DNA of 26,230 bases from NCBI GenBank assembly GCA_041685075.1, contig JAWLGN010000043.1, positions 1-26,230 on the forward strand. The letters run 5' to 3'. A program made the position numbers and the translations under genes. Below are positions 1-9,041 of this stretch, piece by piece. The notes under the pieces are model-generated. The model was not told the origin of the DNA. It searched no databases and saw only the letters and a program-made list of their open reading frames with translations. The DNA comes from JAMCRM01 sp041685075. Its GTDB lineage: Bacteria; Acidobacteriota; Terriglobia; Bryobacterales; Bryobacteraceae. Each line of letters opens with the position of its first letter. Position 1 is the first letter of the stretch.

Positions 1-542
1 AGCAGCGGCACCAGCCCCGCCGTCACAAATGCCGCGAAGGTGGACAGGCCCGCCCGCCACGGCGATGGCCCTTCGAGAGGCAGCCCGAGTTCCTCCGTGA
101 TCATGGTGTTCACCCACAACTCGCGATCGCTGGTAATGACCTCCACGATGTGCTCCAGGGCCTCCCCTTTGAAACCCTTCCGCTCGAAGATCTGGCGGAC
201 CTCCTCGCGCTCGCCCTCGGGCACCTGGTCGATATGCCGTTCCTCCTCCCGCCGTGCGTTCTCCACCCGCTCCCGTTCGCTCTTGGTGCCCAGGTAGTTG
301 CTGGCGCCCATGCTGAACCCGTCGGCCGCCAGGTTGGCCAGCCCCAGCACCACCACCACCACGCCCGGAAACTGCGCCCCCACCGATCCCGCCACCACGG
401 CGAACGTGGTGACGCAGCCGTCGATAGCGCCCAGCACGGCATCCCCCAGGTAGCTGTGGCCGCGCCGTTCGGAAAGGCGCGCGTGGATGCGCTCGGCGTG
501 GTGTTCCTCCCGCAGCCTGCGGCGCTCTTCCCGGTGCGGCAC
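1..542 (-). CDS. VIT1/CCC1-family metal ion transporter, 3'-truncated by window edge
   Basis: Member of the vacuolar iron transporter (VIT/CCC1) family, integral membrane proteins that move Fe2+ or Mn2+ out of the cytosol. About 180 residues are visible. A charged N-terminal stretch is followed by the family's first membrane segment with the DGCVTTFAVVAG motif, then a second segment around VVVVVLGLANLAADGFSMGASNYLG. A Glu/Arg-rich cytosolic segment follows (ERERVENARREEERHID and onwards), corresponding to the metal-binding domain between TM2 and TM3 in this family. A third membrane segment starts at the window edge. The start is the GTG at 542-540, because an in-frame TGA lies two codons upstream and no other early start is available. 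No strong ribosome binding site is visible. The 3' end lies outside the window. The family is clear; the metal is not determined. Confidence 0.88.
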   Translation of the reverse strand, partial: MPHREERRRLREEHHAERIHARLSERRGHSYLGDAVLGAIDGCVTTFAVVAGSVGAQFPGVVVVVLGLANLAADGFSMGASNYLGTKSERERVENARREEERHIDQVPEGEREEVRQIFERKGFKGEALEHIVEVITSDRELWVNTMITEELGLPLEGPSPWRAGLSTFAAFVTAGLVPL

Positions 543-623
543 GCATCAGGCCATGCACGCGGCATGCCCCCGCGGCACCGTCGCGGCCCGCGGGCGTAGC
601 CGGGCGAACATCGCCGCGGCGGC

Positions 624-1754
624 TTACCGCCCGGCGGGGGGCGTGGCGCCCAGGAATCCGTCGCCGAAGAAGGCCGGCCTGTAGCCGCGTTCCGTGGCCC
701 ACCGGATGGCGGTCTCTACGCGCTGCTTGTAATCCGGCTCATAGGCGCGGTAGTCCGGGTAGAAGTACTGCTCGTGAATCATCAACTCCATCACCTCCGC
801 CTGGTGCGGGTCCGCGCCGATGCGCTCCAGCCGCTCCAGAATCTGGGGCGGGGTGAAGGAATTGAGCACGATGTCGTGCCGTACAAAGAGCAGGTCGAGC
901 TGCGTATCTTTCCAGTAATCCCGTCCCGAAAGATAGCGCACCCGTTCTTCCGGAAGATAGTAACTGACCCGCGGCCGCCCCCGCGGATCGAATTCGAAGT
1001 ATCCGGCCAGCACCCGTATGCCCTCCTTGCGGAGCGCCTGGCAGGCCTCCCGGGTGGCCTCTCCCCAGTGAATGGTGGTCACGGGCCCCAGCACTTCCTT
1101 GCCCGCGAAGCGCAGAATTTCGGCCGTCACGCGCCGGTAGTCGCGGATCACCTGTTCGGCGGGTGCCTCGAGGTAGGGCCGGTCGGGATCGTTGGCGCGG
1201 GCATGGAAGGAGAGCCGGATCCAGTCCGCGTTCCGGCGCCACTCGTCCTTGTAGCGGTCCGGCATCTGGGAGAGGTCGAAGCCTTCGGTCTCGTAATAGA
1301 TGTTGAAGTGCACCTTGGCGCCATACTTACGGTGCATTTCGCGCCAAAAGGCCATGAACGGGTTGTCGAAGATCGAGTCGTACCGCTTGCGGGCGATGTC
1401 GCGCAGAAACCAGATATTGTCGTCGATCGAGACGCGGTAGCGCGGCCTCGAGTCGCGGTCCCACAGGACCGTAATGGCGTCCCGGGCGGCGCCGCTTTCG
1501 GCCACGATGCGATTCTCCAGGCGGGTGAGAAGCACCTGCGCCTCCCACCTGCCGCCGGCGGATCTGGCCGCCACGCCGTTCACCCGCACGCTGCCCGAGC
1601 CTTCGCCCCGGACGGTCACCCGGAGCCCCTCGGGCGTGGTTACGCCATCATGCCGGTTCAGGATGGCGCCGTCCGGCGGTTCTGTAATCTTCAGCGGCTG
1701 TCCCCAGAGTGCGGCGGCGAGCAGCGCGGCGGCAGCGGCCATGCGGTGGAGCAT
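624..1754 (-). CDS. secreted polysaccharide-deacetylase-like protein with N-terminal Ig-like domain
   Basis: Predicted 376-residue exported protein. It has a signal peptide at the N-terminus (alanine/leucine-rich core, probable cleavage near LWGQ), an Ig/FN3-like beta domain at about residues 22-100 (ITEPPDGAILN...GLRVTVRGEGSGSVRVNGV), and a C-terminal TIM-barrel-like domain. That domain has segments reminiscent of NodB/polysaccharide deacetylases: VSIDDN near 108-113, HFNIYYET, LSFHA, TIHWGEAT and ELMIHEQYFYPDY. The acidic SIDDN and the histidines could be metal ligands, but the canonical NodB motifs are not exact, so the enzymatic role is inferred. An upstream in-frame extension exists, but the ATG at 1754 immediately precedes the signal peptide. 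A second ATG at 1742 has a better-spaced GGGGGA. It sits 34 bp after the oxidoreductase gene on the same strand, probably in one transcript. Confidence 0.6.
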   Translation of the reverse strand: MLHRMAAAAALLAAALWGQPLKITEPPDGAILNRHDGVTTPEGLRVTVRGEGSGSVRVNGVAARSAGGRWEAQVLLTRLENRIVAESGAARDAITVLWDRDSRPRYRVSIDDNIWFLRDIARKRYDSIFDNPFMAFWREMHRKYGAKVHFNIYYETEGFDLSQMPDRYKDEWRRNADWIRLSFHARANDPDRPYLEAPAEQVIRDYRRVTAEILRFAGKEVLGPVTTIHWGEATREACQALRKEGIRVLAGYFEFDPRGRPRVSYYLPEERVRYLSGRDYWKDTQLDLLFVRHDIVLNSFTPPQILERLERIGADPHQAEVMELMIHEQYFYPDYRAYEPDYKQRVETAIRWATERGYRPAFFGDGFLGATPPAGR

Positions 1755-1788
1755 TCCCCCGTTATACCGCAGGCCGCCGCGCGCCGGA

Positions 1789-3021
1789 CTAAACCTGCTC
1801 TGGAACCGTATAGGGGGCGCGGTACGTGCGCCGCAGCATGGCGGTAGCCTCGGCATCGCCCGGGCACGCCGGCGCCTGCGGATCGAACCGGATGGCGCGG
1901 CCTAACCGGTAAGAGATATTAGCCAGGTGAACCAGGGTGCAGGTGATGGCGCCTTCCTCGATCTCCGCGTTGAGATCTTCCTTCCGCCGGCTGCGCACCG
2001 CCTGGATGAAGTTCTCCATGTGGTTTTCCCGCGAGGGGCCGGCCGCCGGCCCGGGCTTCTGTTCCCGGCCGAGGAAGGTGCGGTAGCCGAAGCGCTCCCT
2101 CACCAGGTAGCCCTCCGAGCCGTAGAAGATATTGCCGATGGCGCTCCTGCCGGGCTGCCCGATGCCCGCTTCCCCGGCGGTCATCCAGTGCCGCACGTCG
2201 AAGACCAGCAGCTTCTTCTTGCCGTTCGCATCGAACTCGAAGGTGGCGGTGATGGTGTTGGGGGTCTCCTGGTCGTCGTCGAAGTGGAAGTGCCCACCCA
2301 TGGCGCTGACCCGCGTGGGATAGGTCACCCCCAGGCCCCAGCGCGCCACGTCCATCTCGTGCGCGCCCTGGTTGCCGATATCGCCGTTGCCGTAGTCCCA
2401 CTGCCAGTGCCAGTTGTAGTGGAAGCGGTTGCGGGTGAAGGGCCTGGCCGGGGCGGGCCCCATCCACAGGTCGTAGTGCACGCCCTTGGGTACCGGCTCC
2501 GGCTGGGCGCGGCCGATGGTGTCGCGCCAGTTGAAGCACAGCCCGCGCGCCATGTAGACCTCCCCGATGATGCCTTCCCGCAGCCGCGCCACGGCTTCCT
2601 GAACGGCGGGCGCGGAGCGCGTCTGGGTGCCGTGCTGCACGATCCGGTTGTACTTCCGCGCGGCGGCCACAATCTGCCGGCTTTCGAAGACGTTGTGGGT
2701 GCCCGGCTTCTCGACGTAAACGTCTTTGCCCGCCTGGCAGGCCCAGATGGTCTGCAGGGTGTGCCAGTGATTCTGGGTGGCGATTCCTACTGCGTCGATG
2801 GACCGGTCCTCCACGATCTTGCGGTAATCGGTCAGCGCAGCCGGGCGCTTGCCGGTCATCTTCTCGACCGTCGCCAGACGCGCGGCCAGCACGGATTCGT
2901 CCACATCGCACAAGGCGGCGATCTCAACCCCCGGCATTCTGCCAAAGCCGCGGATGAGGTCGCGCCCACGCCCCCGCAGGCCCACCAGCGCGATGCGTAC
3001 CCGGCTGTTCGCTTGAGTCAT
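1789..3021 (-). CDS. Gfo/Idh/MocA-family NAD(P)-dependent oxidoreductase
   Basis: A 410-residue sugar or inositol dehydrogenase-like enzyme. An N-terminal Rossmann fold begins with RIALVGLRGRGRDLI (glycine-rich dinucleotide loop), continues through the acidic CDVDE at the end of beta-2, and carries the hallmark EKP motif (YVEKPGTHN) that positions the catalytic lysine. A C-terminal alpha/beta domain follows, with the GNQGAHEMDVARWGLG segment that in this family contributes the substrate pocket (HEMD). No TAT signal is present, so this member is probably cytoplasmic, unlike many acidobacterial relatives. The ORF can be extended five codons to a GTG at 3036, but the ATG at 3021 fits better with the usual start just before the first beta strand. 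The substrate cannot be told from sequence. Its neighbour downstream is the deacetylase-like protein, which suggests carbohydrate processing. Confidence 0.88.
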   Translation of the reverse strand: MTQANSRVRIALVGLRGRGRDLIRGFGRMPGVEIAALCDVDESVLAARLATVEKMTGKRPAALTDYRKIVEDRSIDAVGIATQNHWHTLQTIWACQAGKDVYVEKPGTHNVFESRQIVAAARKYNRIVQHGTQTRSAPAVQEAVARLREGIIGEVYMARGLCFNWRDTIGRAQPEPVPKGVHYDLWMGPAPARPFTRNRFHYNWHWQWDYGNGDIGNQGAHEMDVARWGLGVTYPTRVSAMGGHFHFDDDQETPNTITATFEFDANGKKKLLVFDVRHWMTAGEAGIGQPGRSAIGNIFYGSEGYLVRERFGYRTFLGREQKPGPAAGPSRENHMENFIQAVRSRRKEDLNAEIEEGAITCTLVHLANISYRLGRAIRFDPQAPACPGDAEATAMLRRTYRAPYTVPEQV

Positions 3022-3084
3022 GCTTCTACGATACACCGCCGCGGACGAAGCCGTTTCGGCACACCGGCGAGGGCGCTTCCGCCG

Positions 3085-3702
3085 CTAAAAGGTAAACCCC
3101 ACCAGGAACTCCGCCTGGTTGCGGTTCGACCTCAGTGCGTCGTTGGGGCCGCGGAACTGCGAGCTGCCCCAGCGCGTGTAGCGCACCTCCGGGCTGATGC
3201 GGAGCACGATAGCGCCCACTTCCAGCCCCGCGCCGAGCACGATCCCGGTAGTGGTCCGCTCCCGCAGTTCCGCGGGCTCGTCGGTGCTGCTGCGGCCCGT
3301 CACCAGGCTCGTAACATCCTGCCGCAAGCCTGTCAGGGTGTTCCACGCCACCCCTCCCAGAACGTAGGGCCTCGCCAGCGGAAACGGGAAGCGGTACTTG
3401 GCCAGCAATGGAAACTCCCAGGCGCCGCCCTTCGTACGGCTGGTCATGGCATCGCCGTTGCTGATCTCGCCCTCGTAGTGGAAGCGGCGGTAGAGCGCAT
3501 CGAACTCGAAGCCCAACCCGCCCGGCAGCCGCAGCTCCACGGTCGGGCCGATGACATAGCGTTTCGTATCGGAGTTGAAACCGAAGTTCGGGCTGCTCAC
3601 GGTATCGAAAAAGTCCGTCAGGGGAACGCCCGCCTTGATCCCCGCGGTGAACTGCGGAAAGGCGCACACGGCGCCGGCTAAGAAGAGGAACAGGATTCGC
3701 AT
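3085..3702 (-). CDS. outer-membrane beta-barrel protein (OmpA/porin-like)
   Basis: A 205-residue protein with a clear signal peptide (MRILFLFLAGAVCAFPQ). Alternating amphipathic strands follow, typical of small eight-stranded outer-membrane barrels: TAGIKAGVPLTD, FNSDTKRYVIGPTVELRLPGGLGFEFDALYRRF, GIVLGAGLEVGAIVLRISPEVRYTRW. The C-terminus is EFLVGFTF, ending in phenylalanine, which is the BAM recognition signal of bacterial outer-membrane proteins. The start at 3702 is only six bases after the lptB stop, without a good ribosome site, so translation may be coupled to lptB. Lying directly behind the LPS-export genes, it may be a surface protein co-expressed with envelope biogenesis. A specific function is not recognisable. 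Confidence 0.78.
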   Translation of the reverse strand: MRILFLFLAGAVCAFPQFTAGIKAGVPLTDFFDTVSSPNFGFNSDTKRYVIGPTVELRLPGGLGFEFDALYRRFHYEGEISNGDAMTSRTKGGAWEFPLLAKYRFPFPLARPYVLGGVAWNTLTGLRQDVTSLVTGRSSTDEPAELRERTTTGIVLGAGLEVGAIVLRISPEVRYTRWGSSQFRGPNDALRSNRNQAEFLVGFTF

Positions 3703-3708
3703 ATGTAC

Positions 3709-4437
3709 TTAGACGCGCAGCGTGAAAGATTCGCCGAGATACACCCGCTTCACTTCCGGGTCCCGGCCCAGCGCCTCGGGACTTCCGGCGCGGAAGATGC
3801 GTCCGTTGTTGATGATGTAGGCCCGGTCGGTCACCACCAGGGTTTCGCGCACGTTGTGGTCGGTCACCAGGATGCCGATACCGCTGCGTTTCAGGTCGAA
3901 AATAATGCGCTGCAGTTCCAGCACCTGGATGGGATCGATGCCCGAGAACGGCTCATCCAGCAGCAGGAAGTGCGGGTTGATCACCAGCGACCTGGCGATC
4001 TCCACGCGCCGCCGCTCCCCGCCCGACAGCATGTACCCGCGGCTGTGCCGCACTTTCTCGAGGCCCAGTTGGTCGATCAGCCGGTCCATCTGCTCGCGCC
4101 GCTCGCGGCCGCGCAGCGGCAGGGTCTCGAGAATCGCCATCAGGTTCTCTTCGACGGTGAGCTTGCGAAAGACCGAAGCTTCCTGGGGCAGGTAGCTGAT
4201 GCCGCGCCGCGCGCGCTGGTACATCGGCAGGCCGGTGATGTCCTCGTCGTCCACCAGGACGCGGCCGGAATCGGGCATAATCAGCCCCACGATCATGTAG
4301 AACGTGGTGGTTTTGCCCGCGCCGTTCGGCCCCAGCAGTCCCACGACCTCGCCCTGCTGCACGAAAACGGAGACGTCGTCCACCACCTTGCGGCCACGAT
4401 AGGACTTGGAGATTTCGCTGGTTTCGAGCCGTCGCAT
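3709..4437 (-). CDS. lptB: LPS export ABC transporter ATP-binding protein LptB
   Basis: A 242-residue ABC ATPase that powers lipopolysaccharide extraction from the inner membrane with LptF/LptG. All nucleotide-binding motifs are present: Walker A GPNGAGKTT at 36-44, Q-loop Gln at 85 (YLPQEASVFRKLT, a typical LptB sequence), signature LSGGE at 137-141, Walker B FLLLDEPFSGIDPI with the catalytic Glu at about 162, and the switch His at about 194 (VTDHNVRE). Length is normal for LptB. It follows the LptC/LptA-type gene by five bases and shares its direction. This conserved lpt gene order supports LptB over a branched-chain amino-acid LivG/LivF assignment. No strong Shine-Dalgarno sequence is visible, consistent with translational coupling to the upstream gene. 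Confidence 0.96.
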   Translation of the reverse strand: MRRLETSEISKSYRGRKVVDDVSVFVQQGEVVGLLGPNGAGKTTTFYMIVGLIMPDSGRVLVDDEDITGLPMYQRARRGISYLPQEASVFRKLTVEENLMAILETLPLRGRERREQMDRLIDQLGLEKVRHSRGYMLSGGERRRVEIARSLVINPHFLLLDEPFSGIDPIQVLELQRIIFDLKRSGIGILVTDHNVRETLVVTDRAYIINNGRIFRAGSPEALGRDPEVKRVYLGESFTLRV

Positions 4438-4442
4438 GCGGG

Positions 4443-6674
4443 TTATTTACGGCGGATGCGGCTTCTGACCGGGCTGCCGGGCGCGCCGGTAACCAGCAGC
4501 CTATCATCGTTTGCAAAGTAGGTCAATTCGTCGCCGCGCACGATGCCCTTGGCGCTATCGTCCAGGTGCGGGTCGCCGCCGTTGACCACGATCTTCTGCT
4601 CCGCCGCATGATAGATGGCGTGCTCGCCGCGGAAGGTGCTGGTGCGGCCCGGCGAGGAGCGCACGATTTCGGCCTTGCCGTCGGCCAGGGCGCGTTCGAG
4701 GTTCGGCCCGCCGCCCTCCGCGAGGAAGGCGCGAATCCCGGCGGCCGTCACTTCCAGGCCCGGGCGCTCCAGCGCGGCGCCTCCGGTATAGTGCGCCAGG
4801 CGTTCCGCCTCGGTGTAGACCATCCTGGCCGCCCGCACCGTGGTGAAGCGCGGGCCCGATCGCGCCTTGGGGTCCGGAGCGTCCAGAAACTGCGTCACCA
4901 CGTTTCCCTGGGCCAGGAGGGTGCGGCCCTGGCGGTCGATCTCCACGCGGTCTGCCTGCACCCGGTTGGCGCCCTGCCAGAGCACCGCGCCGCCCTCGTA
5001 GACAATCAGGCGGTTGCCGCGCGTGGAGGTCATTGTCTCTGCCACGGCCTGCAGCGGCTCCTGGCCGGAGAGCACGCCGGTGCCGGGCTTCGGATCGGGC
5101 AGCCGGCTCGAGTTCACCTTCCCGGAGGCGGAGAAATCGCCGCTCTCCTGGTTGAGGGTGATGTGGTCGGCGGCGGTGGAGCCGGAGGCGTCCTCGACGC
5201 GCGCCTTCCCCTCGAGCAGCAGCAGGTTGGAGGCCTGCTCCAGGATGGCGCGTTCGGCGCGCGCCTTGCGGTCTCCCGCCTGGTAGCGGAAGTCTTCCCA
5301 CTGCTCCAGGCGCGCAAGCTGCCCCGCGGGAGTGAACTGCGCGCGCAGGCGGCGGCTGCTGGTGACCGCCACCGCGCGCTTGCGCTTGCGCTCCTCGGCG
5401 TTCGGCTCCGTGCGGGTGGTTACGTTGCTGGCCAGGAAACTCTCGATGTGGTTCTTCGGCCCGTAGCCGATCCACAGCCGCTCGCCCTCCAGCGTGCGGC
5501 GGCGCTGCGCCGGCGTGTTGGGGCGGAACTCCAGGCTGCCGGGGGCGTGGGTCTCGACGTGCTCGATCTCGCGCCCTCCCGGCCGCATCTTCACCGCAAT
5601 GATTTCGCTGCGCAGGAAGCGCGTCTCCGGCATCTGCCGCCCGGCGGCCGCCAGCGGGCGCGACTCCACCACCGCTTTCGTCGAGGCCACCGCCTGGGTA
5701 AGGGTGCTCTCCCCCTTGGTCTCGGCGAAGTCCAGGTCCACGCGATCGCCCGTCACGGTGGTGACGGAGCGCTGGGCCGCGGAAACCAGCCGCGCGTTCC
5801 GCAGACCCGTCACTTTCGTAATGGCGCCGCCGGGAGAGAGTTCCGCCCACAGCTCCTCGGCGCCGTAGGCCAGCTTCCGGTCGGGATAGGTCGCGGTGCC
5901 GTGCGCCTTGGCCGCCTGCACCTGCCGGATCACGCCGTCCACCAGGGTGAGCACCGCGGCGGCGGATTCGATGACGGTTTCGCCGCGCGTCAACCGGGCC
6001 CACGGCCGCAGCCAGATCTTGCCCTCGGCTTCCTCGTAGGTCAGGTCGCCGGCCTCCACCCGCATGGGCCTGGTGCGGGGCCCGGCCGGATGCCAGTCCA
6101 CCACCGCCTGGCTGGTCATGTGCAGCCGCTTGGCCAGCGGATCGTAGGAGGCCCCCATGGATTTCCCAACGCCGTTTTCAAACGTAAACTCGGCCGGGCG
6201 CTCGGTCCACGCGCGGCCGGTTTCGCTGTCGAATGCCACCCCGGAGGAGCGGATGGAAACCGGGTGGGCGCGGGGCTCCCCTTCGAGCGGCAGCCCCAGG
6301 GTGATCTCCACGTGTCCCTCCGAGTAGAGCCGCTTTTCGGCGGTGAAGAATTCCGCCCGCGGGCTTCGCACCCGGTCGTAAAGGCCGTCCCGCTTGTGGA
6401 AGATGCGCAACTCCACCCCCTCCAGCGCGATGCGGGAGTTGTCCTTCGACATGCCGTACCGTCTGGCTTTGATTTCGACGGCCGGCCGCCCTTCGCCGGG
6501 CATGCTTTGGGTCCAAACCCAGTTTTCGGCTGAAGACGCCAGGTCCAGCGGAAGCGCCTTGGGCCTGGGGGGCGCCTCCCGCTCGAGTGCGGATTTCCGG
6601 ATGCGGTACGTCAGGCCCACGCCGCCGAGGATCGCGCCAATGGCCAGCAGGATGAGCCACCGGGTGCCTCGCAT
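4443..6674 (-). CDS. LptC/LptA (OstA-like) periplasmic LPS-transport protein, large fused form
   Basis: A 743-residue protein anchored by one N-terminal membrane helix (RWLILLAIGAILGGVGLTY) with the rest in the periplasm. The first ~200 residues resemble LptC: an anchored beta-jellyroll with ISKDNSRIALEGVELRIF and EFFTAEKRLYSEGHVEITLG. The remainder contains repeated OstA/LptA-type beta segments, such as LLLLEGKARVEDASGSTAADHITLNQESGDFSASGKVNSS, RLIVYEGGAVLWQGANRVQADRVEIDRQGRTLLAQGNV and TSTFRGEHAIYHAAEQKIVVNGGDP. LptA and LptC are usually about 180-200 residues each, so this is a fusion or expanded form that could itself span much of the periplasmic bridge. The ATG at 6674 was chosen over an ORF extension to 6800 because AGAGGG lies eight bases upstream and the membrane anchor starts directly after it. 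First gene of the lpt-barrel operon. Confidence 0.85.
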   Translation of the reverse strand: MRGTRWLILLAIGAILGGVGLTYRIRKSALEREAPPRPKALPLDLASSAENWVWTQSMPGEGRPAVEIKARRYGMSKDNSRIALEGVELRIFHKRDGLYDRVRSPRAEFFTAEKRLYSEGHVEITLGLPLEGEPRAHPVSIRSSGVAFDSETGRAWTERPAEFTFENGVGKSMGASYDPLAKRLHMTSQAVVDWHPAGPRTRPMRVEAGDLTYEEAEGKIWLRPWARLTRGETVIESAAAVLTLVDGVIRQVQAAKAHGTATYPDRKLAYGAEELWAELSPGGAITKVTGLRNARLVSAAQRSVTTVTGDRVDLDFAETKGESTLTQAVASTKAVVESRPLAAAGRQMPETRFLRSEIIAVKMRPGGREIEHVETHAPGSLEFRPNTPAQRRRTLEGERLWIGYGPKNHIESFLASNVTTRTEPNAEERKRKRAVAVTSSRRLRAQFTPAGQLARLEQWEDFRYQAGDRKARAERAILEQASNLLLLEGKARVEDASGSTAADHITLNQESGDFSASGKVNSSRLPDPKPGTGVLSGQEPLQAVAETMTSTRGNRLIVYEGGAVLWQGANRVQADRVEIDRQGRTLLAQGNVVTQFLDAPDPKARSGPRFTTVRAARMVYTEAERLAHYTGGAALERPGLEVTAAGIRAFLAEGGGPNLERALADGKAEIVRSSPGRTSTFRGEHAIYHAAEQKIVVNGGDPHLDDSAKGIVRGDELTYFANDDRLLVTGAPGSPVRSRIRRK

Positions 6675-6837
6675 GTGTACGCCCTCTACTATATCAACCC
6701 GCGGGTGAGCCGAACGGCGGTGTGTCCTGCGCGTTCCCATCCGAAGGGGGCGCGTCATGTGGATCGTGCATATCCTGGCGGCGCTGGTTTTGGGCGCCAT
6801 GTTGCTTTCTCTTGTCGGTGAACCAAGCCCGCGTTGA

Positions 6838-6862
6838 CAAGCGGCTTGTTATCAGCCGCTTG
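6838..6862. repeat. perfect 9-bp inverted repeat upstream of CIRCE
   Basis: CAAGCGGCT at 6838-6846 and its exact reverse complement AGCCGCTTG at 6854-6862 are separated by seven bases (TGTTATC). An outer pair, TGACAAG at 6835-6841 and CTTGTCA at 6872-6878, encloses it and touches the CIRCE left arm. There is no T-run, so it is not an obvious terminator. It may be an additional operator or an activator site for groESL. Confidence 0.5.
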
Positions 6863-6872
6863 CAGAAGGCCC

Positions 6873-6899
6873 TTGTCACTCATCGCCGCAGTGTGCTAA
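6873..6899 (+). promoter_or_regulatory. degenerate CIRCE operator (HrcA-binding site) for groESL
   Basis: TTGTCACTC at 6873-6881, a nine-base spacer, then GTGTGCTAA at 6891-6899. The consensus CIRCE is TTAGCACTC-N9-GAGTGCTAA, so 15 of 18 arm positions match and the spacer is exactly nine. It lies 90 bases before groES, the usual place. By family knowledge HrcA represses groESL from this site until heat stress. hrcA itself is not in the window. Confidence 0.82.
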
Positions 6900-6902
6900 T
6901 AA
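6873..6902 (+). promoter_or_regulatory. putative sigma-70 promoter of groESL overlapping CIRCE
   Basis: TTGTCA at 6873-6878 (five of six to TTGACA) and TAATAA at 6897-6902, 18 bases apart. An alternative AATAAT lies one base further on and matches TATAAT at five of six. The CIRCE arms overlap both boxes, so HrcA binding would block RNA polymerase. TTGACA at 6834-6839 has no good -10 partner. Confidence 0.5.
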
Positions 6903-6909
6903 TAATTCT

Positions 6910-6935
6910 CGGAATCACGCCCATCGGCGATTCCG
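6910..6935 (+). repeat. inverted repeat (possible 5'-UTR hairpin) in groES leader
   Basis: CGGAATC at 6910-6916 and GATTCCG at 6929-6935 are perfect complements around a 12-base loop. They lie just downstream of the predicted groESL transcription start, so they would form a hairpin near the 5' end of the mRNA. Such structures often stabilise messages. No T-run follows. Confidence 0.45.
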
Positions 6936-6989
6936 CTACAGTCCTAAGAAAACCAAAAGATCCAGAATCAACGTGGAGGTAGTTCTCAG

Positions 6990-7304
6990 ATGAAGATTCG
7001 GCCGCTCTATGACCGTATTGTGGTGAAACGCGTCGAAGAGCAGGAAGTCATGCAGGGCGGTTTGTACATCCCGGACACCGCCAAAGAGAAGCCGCAGGAA
7101 GGCGAAGTGGTGGCGGTCGGCAAGGGCAAGCGCCTGGAAGACGGCAAGCTGGTCCCGCTGGACGTCCAGGTGGGAGATCGCATCCTGTTCGGCAAGTACT
7201 CCGGCAGCGATATCAAGATCGACGGCAACGAGTATCTGATCATGCGCGAGGACGAGGTTCTCGGCATTCTGGAAGCCGCACCCCAGGCGGCCAAGAAGGC
7301 TTAA
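6990..7304 (+). CDS. groES: co-chaperonin GroES
   Basis: A 104-residue GroES (Hsp10), the heptameric lid of the GroEL folding chamber in the cytoplasm. The N-terminal beta strand IRPLYDRIVVKRVE, the mobile loop region EVMQGGLYIPDTAKEKPQEGEVVAVGKG (containing the hydrophobic Gly-Gly-Leu-Tyr-Ile contact for GroEL), and the C-terminal VGDRILFGKYSGSDIKIDGNEYLIMREDEVLGIL are all canonical. A GGAGG ribosome site lies about ten bases before the ATG. It is first in the groES-groEL operon, 23 bases before groEL, and is preceded by a CIRCE operator, so heat-shock control through HrcA is expected. The C-terminus is slightly extended (EAAPQAAKKA), which is not unusual. Confidence 0.98.
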   Translation: MKIRPLYDRIVVKRVEEQEVMQGGLYIPDTAKEKPQEGEVVAVGKGKRLEDGKLVPLDVQVGDRILFGKYSGSDIKIDGNEYLIMREDEVLGILEAAPQAAKKA

Positions 7305-7327
7305 TTCAGGAGGTTTGAGGTAGTTCC

Positions 7328-8956
<1,629 letters not shown>

Positions 8957-8980
8957 TCCACAGAACAAACAGACCGACTT

Positions 8981-9016
8981 GGGCCGCGCTTCCCGAAAGG
9001 GGGCGCGGCCCTTTTC
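8981..9016 (+). terminator. Rho-independent terminator of groESL
   Basis: GGGCCGCGC at 8981-8989 pairs perfectly with GCGCGGCCC at 9003-9011 and is followed directly by TTTT. It lies 25 bases after the groEL stop. On the opposite strand no T-run follows the stem, so it is not a good terminator for the convergent gene at 9042. Confidence 0.92.
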
Positions 9017-9041
9017 GTCTCAAGCGACCGATCGCACGGCT

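Larger units (their letters stand above)
6675..6989. other. divergent control region between lpt operon and groESL
   Basis: This 315-base gap separates two divergent operons and has no convincing gene. An 86-codon plus-strand ORF at 6722-6982 has no ribosome site, no homology I recognise and overlaps the groES control elements. The left half (6675-6830) should hold the lpt promoter, but I see no confident -35/-10 pair. A TATAGT on the minus strand at 6693-6688 would place the transcript start inside the ribosome site. The right half holds inverted repeats, the CIRCE operator and the groES leader, listed separately. Confidence 0.7.

Noticed and set aside
774..1847. 357-codon plus-strand ORF opposite the deacetylase-like gene
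   Set aside because: Antisense shadow in high-GC DNA: no ribosome site, no family motifs, and the opposite strand has a signal peptide and recognisable domains.
1927..3681. 584-codon plus-strand ORF
   Set aside because: Spans the Gfo/Idh/MocA and barrel genes on the other strand; Ala/Gly/His/Arg-rich composition typical of a reverse-frame artefact.
4566..6533. 655-codon plus-strand ORF opposite the LptC/LptA-type gene
   Set aside because: Shadow ORF with no domain; the minus-strand gene has an anchor, ribosome site and conserved operon position.
6688..6693. TATAGT as -10 box for the lpt operon
   Set aside because: No matching -35, and the start would fall inside the Shine-Dalgarno sequence.
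6722..6982. Small plus-strand ORF in the lpt-groES gap
   Set aside because: Overlaps CIRCE and the groES leader, has no ribosome site and no recognisable features.
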